Assembly: GCA_965153355.1 (NCBI GenBank)
Contig: OZ231127.1
Coordinates: forward strand, 76,136,001 to 76,200,000
DNA length: 64,000 bases
Direction of reading: 5' to 3'
Source: Flaccisagitta enflata
Lineage: Eukaryota; Chaetognatha; Sagittoidea; Aphragmophora
The first letter of the stretch is position 1. Every line of letters starts with the position of its first letter. Below the pieces are notes generated by a model. The model was not told the DNA's origin, searched no databases, and worked only from the letters and a program-made list of their open reading frames with translations. Position numbers and translations under genes: made by a program. This document shows, one piece after another, positions 27,627 to 40,203 of the stretch.

Positions 27627-28859
27627 ATGTTGAAAAGCGGGTCAGATATGACTCGTCCACTCAGTTATGTTGAGAAGAAAGAACTGAATTAAAGGCTTAT
27701 CAACGACTTCCAAGTTCCAACCCAACAAACGTGGACTTTCCTTTCGGTTTCTTTCTTTTTTTTTTTTATTTCAGCTAATTCACATTTCTTTATCGATACG
27801 ACGGTCTAATGATCTCTATGATCGTTGATTATCAAGAATGAGAGTCTGTGGGAGGAGTTTGCCGTAAAATAACATGTGGACAGGCCTGTAGGTCCATTGA
27901 GCATTGCGTCGATTGGAAAGAAGCTCCGCAGATCGCAACATTTGGTCATCTTGACCTTGTTTTTATTTCTTCCGGATTTAAAGGACTATTTTGTTTTTTC
28001 CTCTCCAATTTCTTTCGCCTCTTTGTTCACATGTTTCTCTTTTTTTTCTCTCTAATTCTAATCTCTCTTTTTTTTTCTTTCATTATTATCAGGTTTTGAA
28101 TGAGCCTCTTATCACTGATTTTTCTCGCCTTTCAGTCTGAAGTTCCTTTTTTTTTCAAAGATCTCCTTTCTTCAATTCGTGTCGCGTTCAAGTTCAAAAG
28201 CACGAGCCGAAAATTTCAAACGCTTCTAAAGAATTGTAAGGAAAGAGAAAAAAGTACCAATTTCTCACGAAGATACTCTTTATAAGATTGTCGGGCATGC
28301 TTTGTTAGTCCATTGGGCTATTTACATCGGAAATGACATTATGGGCTGCTATTTTGAAAAGATTTTCAAGAAGCCATCGTTGCCGTTAGTTCGATGCAAG
28401 CGCTCCTTAGATTAATGGCACTGATTCATTATTCGCGATGCTTTCCATGGCGTGGCACAGATTCGCTATTCGCGAAGTTTCCGATAAACTCGCCCTTCAT
28501 TCGGTCTGAATTGCGTTAATGCGATTGATTATTCAACGCACACACACATAACCGAATTCGATGATGACTGATGAGTGACAGTTGCTTGACTTCCTCCACG
28601 TTGTCCCGCTACTTCATTCTTTCTCTCTCTTTCCTTCTCTCATCCATATGTTGTCAAAATTATCGAGTCAATACAAAACGCGCCAACAGAATCGTAATCA
28701 GTCGCAGTTCAGTTTTGCAACGCTGATAGACGTAACAACGGATTAAATTTCACGTCGTTACAATGCAATCAATTTCTTTGCGCGTGTCGATGAATGAAGT
28801 GATCACGTCATGAGGATGATGTTTCTGCATCGGGACGGGAAAAGTGGACACCAAGAAGA
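27625..28859. other. No gene assigned
   Basis: Pyrimidine-rich at 27950-28100 and somewhat CpG-enriched at 28400-28800. Frames such as GGVCRKITCGQAC near 27850 are open but unrecognised. Confidence 0.45.
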
Positions 28860-29372
28860 TCAAATTGATCTTGTGTGACTGTCTGTCCTCTTATTTTCTT
28901 TTCTTTTATCGTTTGGGCCACCGCATTTCAAGATGAACTCCATGGTAGAGATCAGGACCTTGAAATGGTCACATTCACACACAGACAAACAAAGACGATG
29001 AACGTCGCCATATGGGATATGGCCACACACAATCAAGTCGAGATGCGATAAGACGAGTTGGCCACACAAACGCATCGTTTGAGATTTACCAAGACGACCA
29101 CACAAACACAAAAGTGGAGATCGAAAAGTGGCTCCGACTTTTCTTTCTGATTCCTCTTCATCATCATCAATGAGCCAAAACCATTCATGATCCAAATCCG
29201 AGATCCCAAATGCACACACAAACAATTCCAACACACACATTAACGAGTCACACACGCAAACGAGTCTCTCACACAGACAAAAGCTACCACACAACAAAGC
29301 CCACCGAGAGTCTGCCATACGGTGACAAACAAAAGTTATCACGGGATATCCAAAAACGAGATTTACAATCAC
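28860..29372 (-). other. Unassigned 170-codon cysteine-rich ORF
   Basis: An uninterrupted minus-strand frame rich in Cys and Leu (CLCERLVCVCDSL, LLCLCGRLG) with an acidic patch (DDDEEESE). Its bases contain degenerate repeats around GGCCACACAAAC, so it may be an open frame in old minisatellite DNA related to the neighbouring 33-bp array. No domain recognised. Confidence 0.12.
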
Positions 29373-29762
29373 TTTCGCTCAAATTTAAAGCAAATACGAA
29401 GCCATGTGTCACAAACACGGCCGATAGAGCCAAGTCATGTGTCACAAACACGGCCGATAGTGCGATGCCATGAGGCACAAACACGGTTGATAGTACGATG
29501 CCATGAGGCACAAACACGGCCGATAGAGCCAAGTCATGTGTCACAAACACGGCCGATAGTGCGATGCCATGAGGCACATACACGGCTGATAGTACGATGC
29601 CATGAGGCACAGAGCGTAAGTCTTTTTACAAAGGCACGATGCCGATACAATCTGAACCAAAGTGGTACCGTGGAGGCGTTTGACGCCGATATCTTACAAA
29701 TACAGAAGAGACGTGGTCGCATTAACATCTCGACGTCAGGCGTCGGCAACAAACAGAAATGA
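29322..29762 (+). other. Unassigned 146-codon ORF spanning a 33-bp minisatellite
   Basis: The frame contains 11-residue repeats such as SHVSQTRPIVR and CHEAQTRLIVR because the underlying unit is 33 bp, then a non-repetitive tail including GTVEAFDADILQIQKRRG. Other frames and the opposite strand are also open across the array, so openness alone is weak evidence of coding. No family recognised. Confidence 0.12.
29403..29611 (+). repeat. 33-bp minisatellite with 99-bp higher-order period
   Basis: Six exact-length 33-bp units starting CATGTGTCAC or CATGAGGCAC, plus a partial seventh at 29601. Three variants (ending AGAGCCAAGT, AGTGCGATGC, AGTACGATGC) repeat in the same order twice, giving a 2 x 99-bp higher-order arrangement. 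Confidence 0.9.
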
Positions 29763-30620
29763 TTGAAGATGACAGGAAAGAAAATTCGAGAGAAGGAAAA
29801 GAAAAACAGAAAGAAGGCAAAGAAAATGTCAAGTAAAATCCGATTGTGAGCGTAAAGACGCAAACACGCGCAAACAGGCCAATTTCAAATCCGAAAAATG
29901 TGCCATGAAAATAAGATTTTCCAGTCACATCCAGTTTCAACTCAAAACAACACCGAAAAACTTATGGGAAATCCGGTGACATTGAATTCCATGACGAATA
30001 TTGAATAAAAAAACGCTTTGACCCAAGAATAGTGATGCGCATGACTAGAGTTGGCTTTATATGGGAAATCTCTGTCCCGGCGCGCGCGGCAAAGAAACAA
30101 AGAAGGGAGAGACTTTATAAATCGAATCACGACTTTCGTCCTCGGCAGTCTGCACTGGTCCAGTCATTCTCATAAATCAATTGGAATTGCACCGAGACTG
30201 AGAGTGTTCAAATAGTAAAGTCTTTGATAAAACTCGACAAATCATGAGAGACACGCGCGTGTTCTCTCTCTCTCGCGTTTCGGCTTGACTCTCTCCCTTT
30301 CTCACTCTTCCACTGGCCACACTTTCAGCCGACGCTGAATTTGCCAAGTAATCATAGTTCGGATTTGCATATTGATACATTTTCGCTTCATGACAAAGAC
30401 GACAACGACGACGACGACAACGACGGCGAAATGGACTACGGCGAAACGCGATGAGGAGGGTAGTATCGGCGACAGCGAAATTACTAATGGAACATCACGT
30501 TCGGATTCGTGGTGTTGCAAACACGTTCACGCATTTTCTTTACACGTGCGCGGGATCGTTGGAGTTCGTTTGACCTGGAGTAACATCAGGTCGGGTCAGT
30601 GATTCTCCCTTTGTAGTGAC
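29763..30620. other. CpG-enriched segment, no gene assigned
   Basis: CGGCGCGCGCGGC near 30078 and a (GACAAC/GACGAC) patch near 30395 stand out. It could hold a promoter or 5' exon, but no start or splice pair was convincing. Confidence 0.3.
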
Positions 30621-30918
30621 CTTTTGGTCTTCCCGTTCCTGTCCCTGTCTTTGTGCCTCTGCGTGTCTGCTTGTCTGTCCATCTGTCTGTACATCTGTCT
30701 GTCCTCATGTTCATCTTTGCCTCAAGACCTTTCACTAATTTCATCTTCATTGAGTGCAGTAGTGAAATCCCACGCTTTCACTCATCATTGATTAATCCAC
30801 TTTTTCTGTTCCGACGCTATAAAGTAATTTACATTCTCCGACTTCTGCCGGCTCGGAAACCAGCTAACAAACTTGTCTAATGGACTTCATCCTTTTCAAC
30901 GTGTACGTTTGTACGGCA

Positions 30919-30920
<2 letters not shown>

Positions 30921-30955
<35 letters not shown>

Positions 30956-30970
30956 TGTGCGTGCGTGTGT
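30921..30970 (+). repeat. (GT)n microsatellite
   Basis: GT run grading into GTGC. Confidence 0.95.
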
Positions 30971-31142
30971 TGGTGACTTCTTATATGCCCTAGCCATTTG
31001 TACTGCATGCAACAACCTCAGACAAAGTGAGGTAGAATCAAAAATTAAGATTAAAAAAAAGAATTTTGGTATGGACTCCCTGGTTTCAAAGACCCTCGGG
31101 GCTGAGGGGGTTGTTGCTCTCATGATCTCTTCGTTCACTTTA

Positions 31143-31144
<2 letters not shown>

Positions 31145-31232
<88 letters not shown>
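31145..31232 (+). repeat. (GA)n microsatellite
   Basis: Pure GA run of 88 bp. Confidence 0.97.
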
Positions 31233-31235
<3 letters not shown>

Positions 31236-31562
31236 AAAGTAGAGGAATAAAAAAACTGAAAGACTTGCTTGTACGCTAAAAAACACTCCTTCCTCTTATG
31301 TCACTGTCTGGCAGGGATTCACCTTTGTCTGACTTACAGTTTGCTAAGAATCAGACTGTCTGTCTGTCTGACTGACTGTTTTTCACTTTGAGTATCTCTC
31401 TCTCCATCTTGTTCTCTCTCTCTCACTTCCAATCATCTCACTTCAGACTTTGTGGTGCTACCGCACACGTTGATCAAAAATAAGAGTGAAAAGGCAAAAA
31501 AAAAAAAAAAAGTACACCGAAATGATAAAATGATGAGTGAAATAAAAAAAAATGATAGGTAG

Positions 31563-31646
31563 AAAAAAGAAAGAAGGCAAGAAAAAGGCAAGAAAGAAAG
31601 AGAAAGAAAGAAAGAAAGTTAGAAAGAAAGAAAGAAAGAAAGAAAG
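31563..31646 (+). repeat. Degenerate (GAAA)n
   Basis: GAAA units interrupted by GGCA and TTA. Confidence 0.85.
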
Positions 31647-31807
31647 ACGTCTTTTCAAAGAAAATAGATAAAAGGAAGGGGATAACGTCAAAAACTAAAA
31701 GGATACATACATCCGTCTATATTCATAAAGTTCGTGAGGGAAGAGAGAAGTAATGAAATTTGATTTTAAGAAACAGAAAAGTCTCTATCTCCATTTTCTT
31801 AGCGGTA

Positions 31808-31891
<84 letters not shown>
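31808..31891 (+). repeat. (AT)n joined to (GA)n
   Basis: About 33 bp of AT then 51 bp of GA. Confidence 0.95.
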
Positions 31892-31894
<3 letters not shown>

Positions 31895-32022
31895 TGAATT
31901 TTAAGAGTTTTAAAGACAACACACTTTTGCCGACTCAAAAGCCTCAACAAAAACAAAAGAAAAAAATGCTTGGAAATGAAAACAAAACAAAAAAGAAGGA
32001 ATATTTTTGGAAGAAAAAGGAA

Positions 32023-32027
<5 letters not shown>

Positions 32028-32117
<90 letters not shown>
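32028..32117 (+). repeat. (GA)n microsatellite
   Basis: Pure GA run of 90 bp. Confidence 0.97.
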
Positions 32118-32118
<1 letters not shown>

Positions 32119-32713
32119 TTTTTTTGTAAAAAAGCAAAAGTCAACATAGTGTTCAAGTTAGACTCAAGTAGCTGAAAGAATGGATTTCAGAATGAAAAAA
32201 GAGGGACACAAAGAACGTTGAATCGATACCAGCCTAATTATAACAAAAATAGAATTTAGTGCAAAAAGAGTAAACCGACGGGAAAAGGCAGAGAAACGCT
32301 TTGGGTGTAGGGAAAGTGTAAGAGAACAAAGTTACTATTCATATCCATATTCAAATAAGTCTAATCCTTAAGTGCGCTCATTTGGGGTTATACCCGACCT
32401 TAATCCTTGGTAATAAAAGAATTTTTTTTTTTTTTTTTGCTTCAGAATCAACTTGATCTTTTTTTCTTCTCCATTACTTTCCTTTCTTTTATTTGGTTCT
32501 GTTTGTTGGAAATTTGGGGGGAACTCTATAAAAAAAAAAAAAAAGCCAATGAGCAACAAAACGTTTTTGGGGGGATCAGTGACGGCCTGACCTAACTTAG
32601 GAATTAAGCAACAAGGTCGATAGGAGAAAGAAAGAAGAAATGAAGAGAGAATAAAAAAGAATGTGCTCACAAGAAAGTGGCTTGGATTACACGGCAAGGC
32701 TTTTTTCCTACGA

Positions 32714-32718
<5 letters not shown>
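32118..32718. other. No gene seen
   Basis: AT-rich DNA with a T run near 32425 and an A run near 32532. Confidence 0.5.

Positions 32719-32801
<83 letters not shown>
32719..32801 (+). repeat. (GA)n microsatellite
   Basis: Pure GA run. Confidence 0.97.
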
Positions 32802-32807
<6 letters not shown>

Positions 32808-32899
32808 AGAGTGATGACAAACAAGAGATTTTTCACTTTGGGTTTTCCAAAAGCGAGTAATCACGACGAAGAGACAAAGAGAAAAACAGATAGATAAAA

Positions 32900-33065
32900 T
32901 GACAGACAAACAGACAGACAGACAGATATACAGACAGAGTGACTAACTGATAGACAGACAGACAGACAGACGGACGGACAAACATTAAGTGATAGACATA
33001 ATGATGGAGATAGACAGATGACAGTAACAGGGAAGCAAAATGACAGAGAGACAGTTGCAAATAGA
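32900..33065 (+). repeat. Degenerate (GACA)n
   Basis: GACA and GATA variants with GACG islands, decaying to the right. Confidence 0.8.
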
Positions 33066-33411
33066 TAAACAGAAATGAAGAAAGATAGGCACATTGGATA
33101 GACGATACATCCTCCCCATCCTTTCCCCTCTCTAATGATTGTTTTGTCGTGGGTTTGGCCAATTCGCTCATTCCAGGGTTGGGCAAGATAAGGTAGAGAC
33201 CCTTCCCGCTCTCTCCCATCCTCTCTCTTTCTCTTACTATACTTCTCTCTCTCTTTACTCTCAATTTCTCCACCTTTGTTTTATTCTGTCTCTCTCTCCC
33301 TCTTATTCTTAAAGCTGGGCTTTTGAGTTGGGAGGGTTTTTAAGAGGAGATGCCATCCGACAACAAAAACCAACAAAGCCAAGTTTTGTTTACTAGGTTG
33401 ACGACAACGGT

Positions 33412-33438
33412 TGGGGGGGGGGGGGGGGAGGGGGGGAG
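33412..33438 (+). repeat. G-run with one A
   Basis: Two long G runs separated by a single A; can form a quadruplex. Confidence 0.9.
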
Positions 33439-33966
33439 ACGACGGCGACGTGAGATTTTTAAAACGGCACAAGCTCGGGATTATTTGCGAGACGAAAATT
33501 AGGCCTAGTATTTAGTCCCCAAATGCAGGAATGAAGTCCTTGTCAAGAAGATGCTGTAAAAGAAGGGGAATGATATCAGACATGTGTGTGTGTGTGAGTG
33601 TGTGTGTCTTTGTAATAACGCTATTTCTTATATAAGTTTTAGTCGTTCTTATTTTAGTTCTAAAACGTGCCTTCTAGGTTATAACCATTTTTCTTGGCTT
33701 TCTCTGTAGGTCTAAGATCGCAAATTTGCAACTGCACTCGCCGTTACACCGTTTATATTCATTTTTACACATTCCCATTGTGTGATTCTGTATCAGTTGT
33801 CTTTTTCGTTCCTTTTCTCTCTTTTATTCAAATTAGGTTTAACGTAGGGTCGACCTTGGCATAGAAACCCTGGTTAGTTAACATATTCACTAAAACCATA
33901 ACATGACAGCAAATCCCGCTCTGGACCCTTGATTTGCATAAGCGATTCTAATACAACCCCGGGCCG

Positions 33967-33970
<4 letters not shown>

Positions 33971-34013
<43 letters not shown>
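33971..34013 (+). repeat. (TC)n microsatellite
   Basis: Pure TC run. Confidence 0.97.
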
Positions 34014-34015
<2 letters not shown>

Positions 34016-34889
34016 AATGCAAGAAAAAAAAAGACAAAATAATGCGAAAGGTAAAGCTAAAAATGCTCTGGATCGAAAATGATTCGGGATCTTGAAGGTA
34101 ATTCGCCGAAAAACGGTAATTGATAGGATAAGAGAAAAATAAAGAGGAAAAGAAACTGAAAAAGAGTCAGAAAAAAGGGAGAAAAAAGTAAGAATGGAAT
34201 GAAGGAATCTACCAAACTGGAGAAGGGTGTGTAAGTGAGACTGAAAGGGGCGCGCTGAAAGGGTCGAAGCCATATCATGCTGCTTGATAGTTGCGAGGGA
34301 GTGCACATGCCGACATAGATGTGGACACAGAGCTGCAAAAAATCATAACCCGAGTTCCTACTAGACATTGTAGCATTCGAAAAACTAGCATTAAAATGCC
34401 CGATAAACCGAGACATGGTCAATAACTCAGGAATAGACTCGGATCAAAGGTTAAAACTGGGAGAAAAGATGAACGAGACTTAGTTCAAGGGTTAAAACTG
34501 GAAAAGGGCGAGGATAGCTTTACAGCGAGGCTAGTAAAAAGACAACAGCAAAACCAGGATGTATAAAAACTAATACTAGAAAAGCGCAGAGAACAACAAT
34601 AGAGAGTATCAGCGTCTTTTACGGACAGGAAATAGTTAAGACAAGGCCACTTGGTAATCAACGTATATTTTAGGGGGGTAAAAAACAAATGCGCTTTTAT
34701 GGCAATCGAGTTTTGGAGGTTAAAAAAAAAAAGAATTTCCTATCATTTTTCATCACTTTTTTATTGTGTGGGGAGAAATAGTGAACCGCTCTGAGGCACA
34801 CCTGCTCAGGCCTCAGGGTGCACCAGCTTAGTCATGGTCCGCTCAACCACAACAAGTCCAAAACAAGGTAGGCTTCAGAATTGGACTTG
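34014..34889. other. No gene assigned
   Basis: A minus frame around 34422-34210 (MTMSRFIGHFNASFSNATMS) is repeat-free but unrecognised. Confidence 0.4.
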
Positions 34890-35057
34890 TGTGTGTGTGG
34901 TAGTGTGTTAGTGTGTGTATTAGTGTGTGTCTTAGCGTGTTTGTCTGTTGGTCTGTAAGTGTATTAGTGTGTTAGTGTGTGTATTAGTGTGTGTCTTAGC
35001 GTGTTTGTCTGTTGGTCTGTAAGTGTGTTAGTGTGTTAGTGTTTGTTAGTGTGTGAT

Positions 35058-35114
<57 letters not shown>
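34890..35114 (+). repeat. (GTGTTA)-type repeat grading into (GT)n, with an internal duplication
   Basis: GTGTATTAGTGTGTGTCTTA onward, including TTGTCTGTTGGTCTGTAAGT, occurs twice about 63 bp apart before a pure GT run at 35056-35114. Confidence 0.9.
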
Positions 35115-35117
<3 letters not shown>

Positions 35118-35294
35118 GATTTTTCAGCTCATGAAACTGCCAACTCGCGGTAATGGAATCAATTTTTTCCGCACTAACACATTCTGATTTAATATAAACA
35201 AAAACTCGGGCAGAAACGATCACGCGATACAGAAGATACTCTCGAACACTCTCCATCGGGGAAAAAAACATTCTTGGGCAAAACGAAAAGGACC

Positions 35295-35610
35295 AAGGAA
35301 AAAGAGGGAGAAGAAGAGGGAGAAGAAGAAGAAGAAGAAGAAGAAGAAGAAGAAGAAGAAGAAGAAGAAGAAGAAGAAGAAGAAGAAGAAGAAGAAGAAG
35401 AAGAAGAAGAAGAAGAAGAAGAAGAAGAAGAAGAAAGAGAAGAAGAAGAAGAAGAAGAAAAGAAGAAGAAGAAGAAGAAGAAGAAGAAGAAGAAGAAGAA
35501 GAAGAAAAAGAAAAAGAAAAAAAAAGCAGAAAAAGAAGAAAAAGAAAAAGTAAAAGAAAAAGAAAAAGAAAAAGTAAAAATATAAGTAAAAGTAAAAGTA
35601 AAAGAAAAGA
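35295..35610 (+). repeat. (GAA)n then (AAAAGA)n/(AAAAGT)n
   Basis: GAA over about 200 bp, then AAAAGA hexamers and AAAAGT variants. Confidence 0.95.
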
Positions 35611-36012
35611 AGAAAGCCGAAGAAGCTGGATGAACTGAAAGCACAAGAATAAGAAAAAGCAAAACAAGTAAAACAACCTCAAAAAAGTGGGGGATTTAAC
35701 CTCTGTAAGGAATGTGCAGTCATCGATTTTTATCTGCGAAAGGAAAGGAAGGAGGGGGAGGAGGAAGAAGGAGGAGGAGGAGGAGGAAGCGGGAGGGAAA
35801 AATAACAACAAACTTTCATTTAGGCATCGTTGATCCTAGAATAAGATACGAGCTACTACCGAAAAAAGATTCTTAACTCTCTCAGCTTAAAAATAAAATC
35901 TTTTAGAGAATGAACTACCTCCCAATTCTTCTTTTTTTCCTGTAACACCCTGTAACACCCTGACGTTCCCTAACTTAGACTGTACGTCGGTAATTGTTAT
36001 GTTTTGGTTTTT

Positions 36013-36145
36013 AGGTGCGACAAGGCACCTCTTTTTCTGGCTGTGTCCGTCGGTTGGTCCGTTGGTTGGTTGGTCGGTCGTTTAGCCGGTGACGCATTCG
36101 TTCGACGATCCACACGTCTCACCTATTGGCCTACTTGGCCTGTTC
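36013..36145 (-). mobile_element. Hairpin element copy 5, divergent subfamily
   Basis: Hairpin AGGTGCGACAAGGCACCT (6-bp stem AGGTGC/GCACCT), then a GGTC/GGTT tract, an internal GTCTCACCTATTGGCC and terminal TTGGCCTGTT. The order of parts matches other copies while the stem sequence is different. Confidence 0.45.
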
Positions 36146-36604
36146 TTTTTTTGTTTTTGTTTTTTGTTTATTCTGTTTGGGACTCATTAAGGAGTAGATA
36201 TAACTAACAAACTCAGCATACGAAAAAAGGAAAATCATAACTCAAACAAATCTCTTACCCCCATGAACTTAACAGAGACGATGGAGGAAATATGAGTCAG
36301 GGAACCGACGGAGCGTAATTGACAAATCATTCCTTTTTAATCAATCAAGTTTTCAAAGAGTTTTCCGTTTTCCTTTTTTGGACTTTTTTGTTTTCATTTA
36401 TTTCATTTTCCCCCTCTCTCTCTTTTCTTAATCTATATGTTATTCATCAATTAGTCTTTTGTCGCCGTTTGCACGGAAAAAAGCGATCAGACGAGCAGCG
36501 ACCTCTCGAATCCGAGCCGAGTCTCGGTTTTTAGGCGGCCGAAAACTCAAAAGGTGGCGCAATGCCAAATGAAACGGAAAAAATGAGATTTACTCGCCAC
36601 TCGT

Positions 36605-36930
36605 CGACGAGCAGACGAGGAGAAAGGGAGAGAGGGAGAGAGTCATGGAGAGGCCAGGAGAGAGACAGAGATATAAACAGAGAGAGAGATACAGAGGGAG
36701 AGAGTGATGGAGAGACATGGAGATAGACAGAGTTAGAGACGGAGAGAGATAGGGAGAGAGACAGAGGAATTGATGGAGAGACAGGGACTGAGACAGAGAC
36801 AGAGATCTACTTAGAGAGGGAGAGACAGGGAGAGAAACAGAGATAGAGACGGAGACGGAGAGACAGGGAGAGACACGGAAGAATTGATGGATAGACTCGG
36901 AGAGAGACGGAAAAGGTGATGAGTAAACAG
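36605..36930 (+). repeat. Degenerate GAGACAGA minisatellite
   Basis: Purine-rich units with recurring GAATTGATGGA plus TAGAGACGGA and GGAGAGACA words. Confidence 0.75.
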
Positions 36931-37139
36931 GGTTAGAGACGGACAAATTGGTAGATAGAAAATAATGAAAAAAAAAAAGAATAAAAAGAGGATGACGGTG
37001 TAGATTAGAAATGCAGAGAAAAAGACAGAGACAGAAGAGAACATGAAAGGTGTCAAATGCTGTCATCGCCCTTGTGTCCAATAATCGCCCCATCTCCAAA
37101 ATGACAATATTGGCTCCATACTCAATCATCTAGTGACTA

Positions 37140-37566
37140 GAATATGAATTTCCCATCAACCATCACTATTTAAGAAAACCCCACTCACCACCTCATGGAT
37201 AAAAAAACAAAATCAAGGGATGTATCTAAAAGAGAAGAAAAGTGTGTGTCTCTCTCAAATACGACTCAAAAGATAGTCTCAATCTTACTTGCGTGTTCAA
37301 GGTGGTTTTTGGGTGGTCATGTCAAAAATGTCATTAAAAATTGGGTAACGAGACATTTTTAAGACTGCGGTTGGTTACAGCTAGAAAAAAAGAAGTACTA
37401 AACGAAGAAGCTGTCGGCTTAGTCGGTTGTTCTCATGGCCGAAACAACCATAAATAGTAACACGTGACTTCGAGGCTTTTTAGAGGTTTAAGTGGCCTCG
37501 TTTAAAAAAAAACTCTCCGTCTAAGGCTTGGGAAATTTGAGGGTTTGGGCGTTGAAGGGCAGTTGA
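37140..37566. other. No gene seen
   Basis: Unique DNA leading to hairpin element copy 6. Confidence 0.5.
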
Positions 37567-37760
37567 AACAAGGCCGCATACACGGCTACCAAAGTCGCGT
37601 GCAAGTGGTTAGGGGCAATGAAGAAACAGACCAACCGAGCTGTTGGGCAGGAGCAGTAACCCAAAAACCGCGCGTAAGCACAAAAAAAAAGTTATGTATG
37701 GAAGGACCGACTGACCGACGGAAAGACGGACAGAGCGGGTTGTAGAGTCGCGTGGAGTTA
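37567..37760 (+). mobile_element. Hairpin element copy 6 (hairpin damaged)
   Basis: AACAAGGCCGCATACACGGC start, internal AGTCGCGTGCAAGTGG, a GACC/GACG tract, GGGTTGTAGAGTCGCGTGGA. The second hairpin arm is lost or strongly mutated. Confidence 0.7.
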
Positions 37761-37907
37761 GTGATGGGTAGCTATGATGGCGTTGTGTTCATCAGAGACG
37801 CAAAGAAAAGGCATTGGAGTTTGAGGAATGGGTAAAAACAAGTTGCAAGATATGGAAAGTGGAGGGAAACGAGTTTAGAAAATGGTTAGGAAGGTGTAAT
37901 TCGTTTA

Positions 37908-38077
37908 AACAAGGCCGGATACACGACCACCAGTTGCGGACGGGTGGGCAGGAGCGGAAATGTGCGTTTTCACACATTTTGACTCGTGCTCACCGACGGA
38001 CCAACAGACCGACGGACGGACGGACAGACGGACAGACGGACGGACAAAGCCTCTTATAGAGTTGCGTGTCCGCAACT
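37908..38077 (+). mobile_element. Hairpin element copy 7 (AGTTGCG subfamily)
   Basis: AACAAGGCCGGATACACG start, internal AGTTGCGGACGGGTGGGCAG, a long GACG/GACA tract, CTCTTATAG and hairpin AGTTGCG-TGTC-CGCAACT followed by AAAAA. Lies 147 bp downstream of copy 6 in the same orientation; closest to copy 12. Confidence 0.8.
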
Positions 38078-38327
38078 AAAAATGTTAGGCGGGGTATTTC
38101 AATTCATTGAGAGATACGTGATCTCTTAGATTAACTTCAAGAGAGACAGGGAAAGATAGCAGGAGAAAGACAGAGACATGGGGCGACAGAAATGCAAAGA
38201 GAGATAGAGACAGAGACAAAGACAAAGACAAAGATAGAGATGAGATGGACTAGTTTGGTGGTCATCTATCTTTTTGCGTTGACGCTGATGGAACAATCTT
38301 AAACTTATCGACGCCTCCTGTAAGTGG

Positions 38328-38329
<2 letters not shown>

Positions 38330-38400
<71 letters not shown>
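38330..38400 (+). repeat. (GA)n microsatellite
   Basis: Pure GA run. Confidence 0.97.
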
Positions 38401-38403
<3 letters not shown>

Positions 38404-38551
38404 TGATTACTTTCTATTTAGATCGTTCCCAATGTCTTTCAATCAGTGCATCTATGGGCGCATTAAGAGCTCAGAACCCGAACTCTTCAATACGTGACTT
38501 TGGCGACTCAACCAAAATTATTCCGGGTAAGTGGGATGAGTAATGAAAACA

Positions 38552-38552
<1 letters not shown>

Positions 38553-38646
<94 letters not shown>

Positions 38647-38758
38647 CAGAGACAGAGACAGAGACAGAGACAGAGAGTGAGAGAGAGACAGAGACAGACA
38701 GACAGACAGAGAGACAGAGACAGAGAGAGAAATAGAGAGAGAGAGACAGAGAGAGAGG
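38553..38758 (+). repeat. (GA)n joined to (GACAGA)n
   Basis: Pure GA for about 88 bp, then GAGACA and GACA variants. Confidence 0.95.
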
Positions 38759-38759
38759 C

Positions 38760-40050
38760 ATGAGACATGAAGACAAATAGAATGACAAACAACAAACAGA
38801 CAGATATGGAAAGTGGACTAGACAACGACATTCAGATGGGATAATGGAATCAGTACCATTGAAACAGAAACGACGTTTGACAAAAAAAGACAGACAGACA
38901 GAGGTTAGACATTGAGTACGAAGGAAGTCAAGAGAGAGAGACATACGCACGAATTAAGGAAATGGAGTGCTTTCGGTCTGGCCACGCGATGGTTTATCAT
39001 TACACCATCAGTTTGTATTTCCGCTTTAAATGTTTTTTCGCTCTTCATCAAAAACCCTTTTATCAAAATTTATCAACATTTTAGTGCTCCTCCCGGAAAA
39101 AGGCCAAAAACAATGACCCATCTAAAATTCAGGTCACGATCTTTGAATTATTGTTTTGTATCTTCTTTTTCATGTTCAATTTTCCTCTTTTTTTTCTCAT
39201 CCAAATTCCCTTTTTTTTCAATTTCTCATCTTAACTGCCGTAGTTGTTTTATCTCCCACCCGCTGTAACCTTCGATATATCAACCAGTTTTCCATTCATT
39301 TTTCATCATTTTTTGCTTCTGGGATCTTCCTTATTTTTTACAGTCAGTGTATTTTTGTGTTTCTTCCTTTCTTCCTTTCATTTTTTTCCCTTCGACATTT
39401 TCCCTTTCTTATTCCCAGGATCAGGATATGCTTTTTTTTTTTTATCAATATCTTTTTTTTTTTCTCCTTTTCTCCTCCTTTTGAAATGCTTCCGTTTAAT
39501 TCTTTGTTTCAACAATTGGTTTCCTGGTGGTCATTAATCGCATTGAAAATTGAATTTTGGGAAATTCACAGCCTTTTTTTCTCTCCCTTTCATTTTTATG
39601 TTGCTCCAGTACATAACACATAAAACAAATTTGCGTTATTCCTGGAAATTCAGATAAATGAGCCATGGATTAAATCTCCCTTTATTCTTTCATTCAAACC
39701 AACAAAAACACTCACAAATCATCCAAACAGCAGTTTTTTTTTTCTTTTTCATCTAGCTCCAACAAAACCTCGAAACCGTTGAAGTCCCCTCATCATTTTT
39801 CCCCCCTTTCGAATTAGAGCACATAAATCTCATTTTCCCGGACCTTCGAAAGGGAAGAGGAGAAGGAGGAGGAAGAGGAGATAGAGGAGTAGGAAGAGGT
39901 GGAAGAGGGTCCACGACGAGGGTCCCTACAATGATGAATGAGTTGTGCCCAATTAGTTGTCAGCCAAACTGACGAGGAGGTTGGACTTGGAATCTCCGGA
40001 TGCGTCAGAAAGGCGCCTCCGAATGTCATTTGCCCTCTCTCTTTTTTTCG
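38760..40050. other. No gene assigned
   Basis: Pyrimidine-rich 39150-39480. The block 39840-40030 is GC-richer; its minus frame RRRLSDASGDSKSNLLVS is open but unrecognised. Confidence 0.4.
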
Positions 40051-40203
40051 TCTCTTCTTCTTCTTCTTCTTCTCTCTCTTTCTTCTGTCCTCTCTTCCAT
40101 CTTCCCAGCCCTTCTTCTTCTTCTTCTTCTTCTTCTTCTTCTTCTTCTTCTTCTTCTTCATCTTCCTCTCCTTCTCCTTCTCCTTCTCCTTCTTCTTCTT
40201 CCG
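40051..40203 (+). repeat. (CTT)n block
   Basis: CTT runs with CTCTTT, CATCTT and CTCCTT variants. Confidence 0.93.

Noticed and set aside
37040-37130. Minus-strand peptide IEYGANIVILEMGRLLD resembling an ankyrin repeat
   Set aside because: Only one partial unit, no conserved TPLH motif, and the frame runs on into GACA-type repeat.
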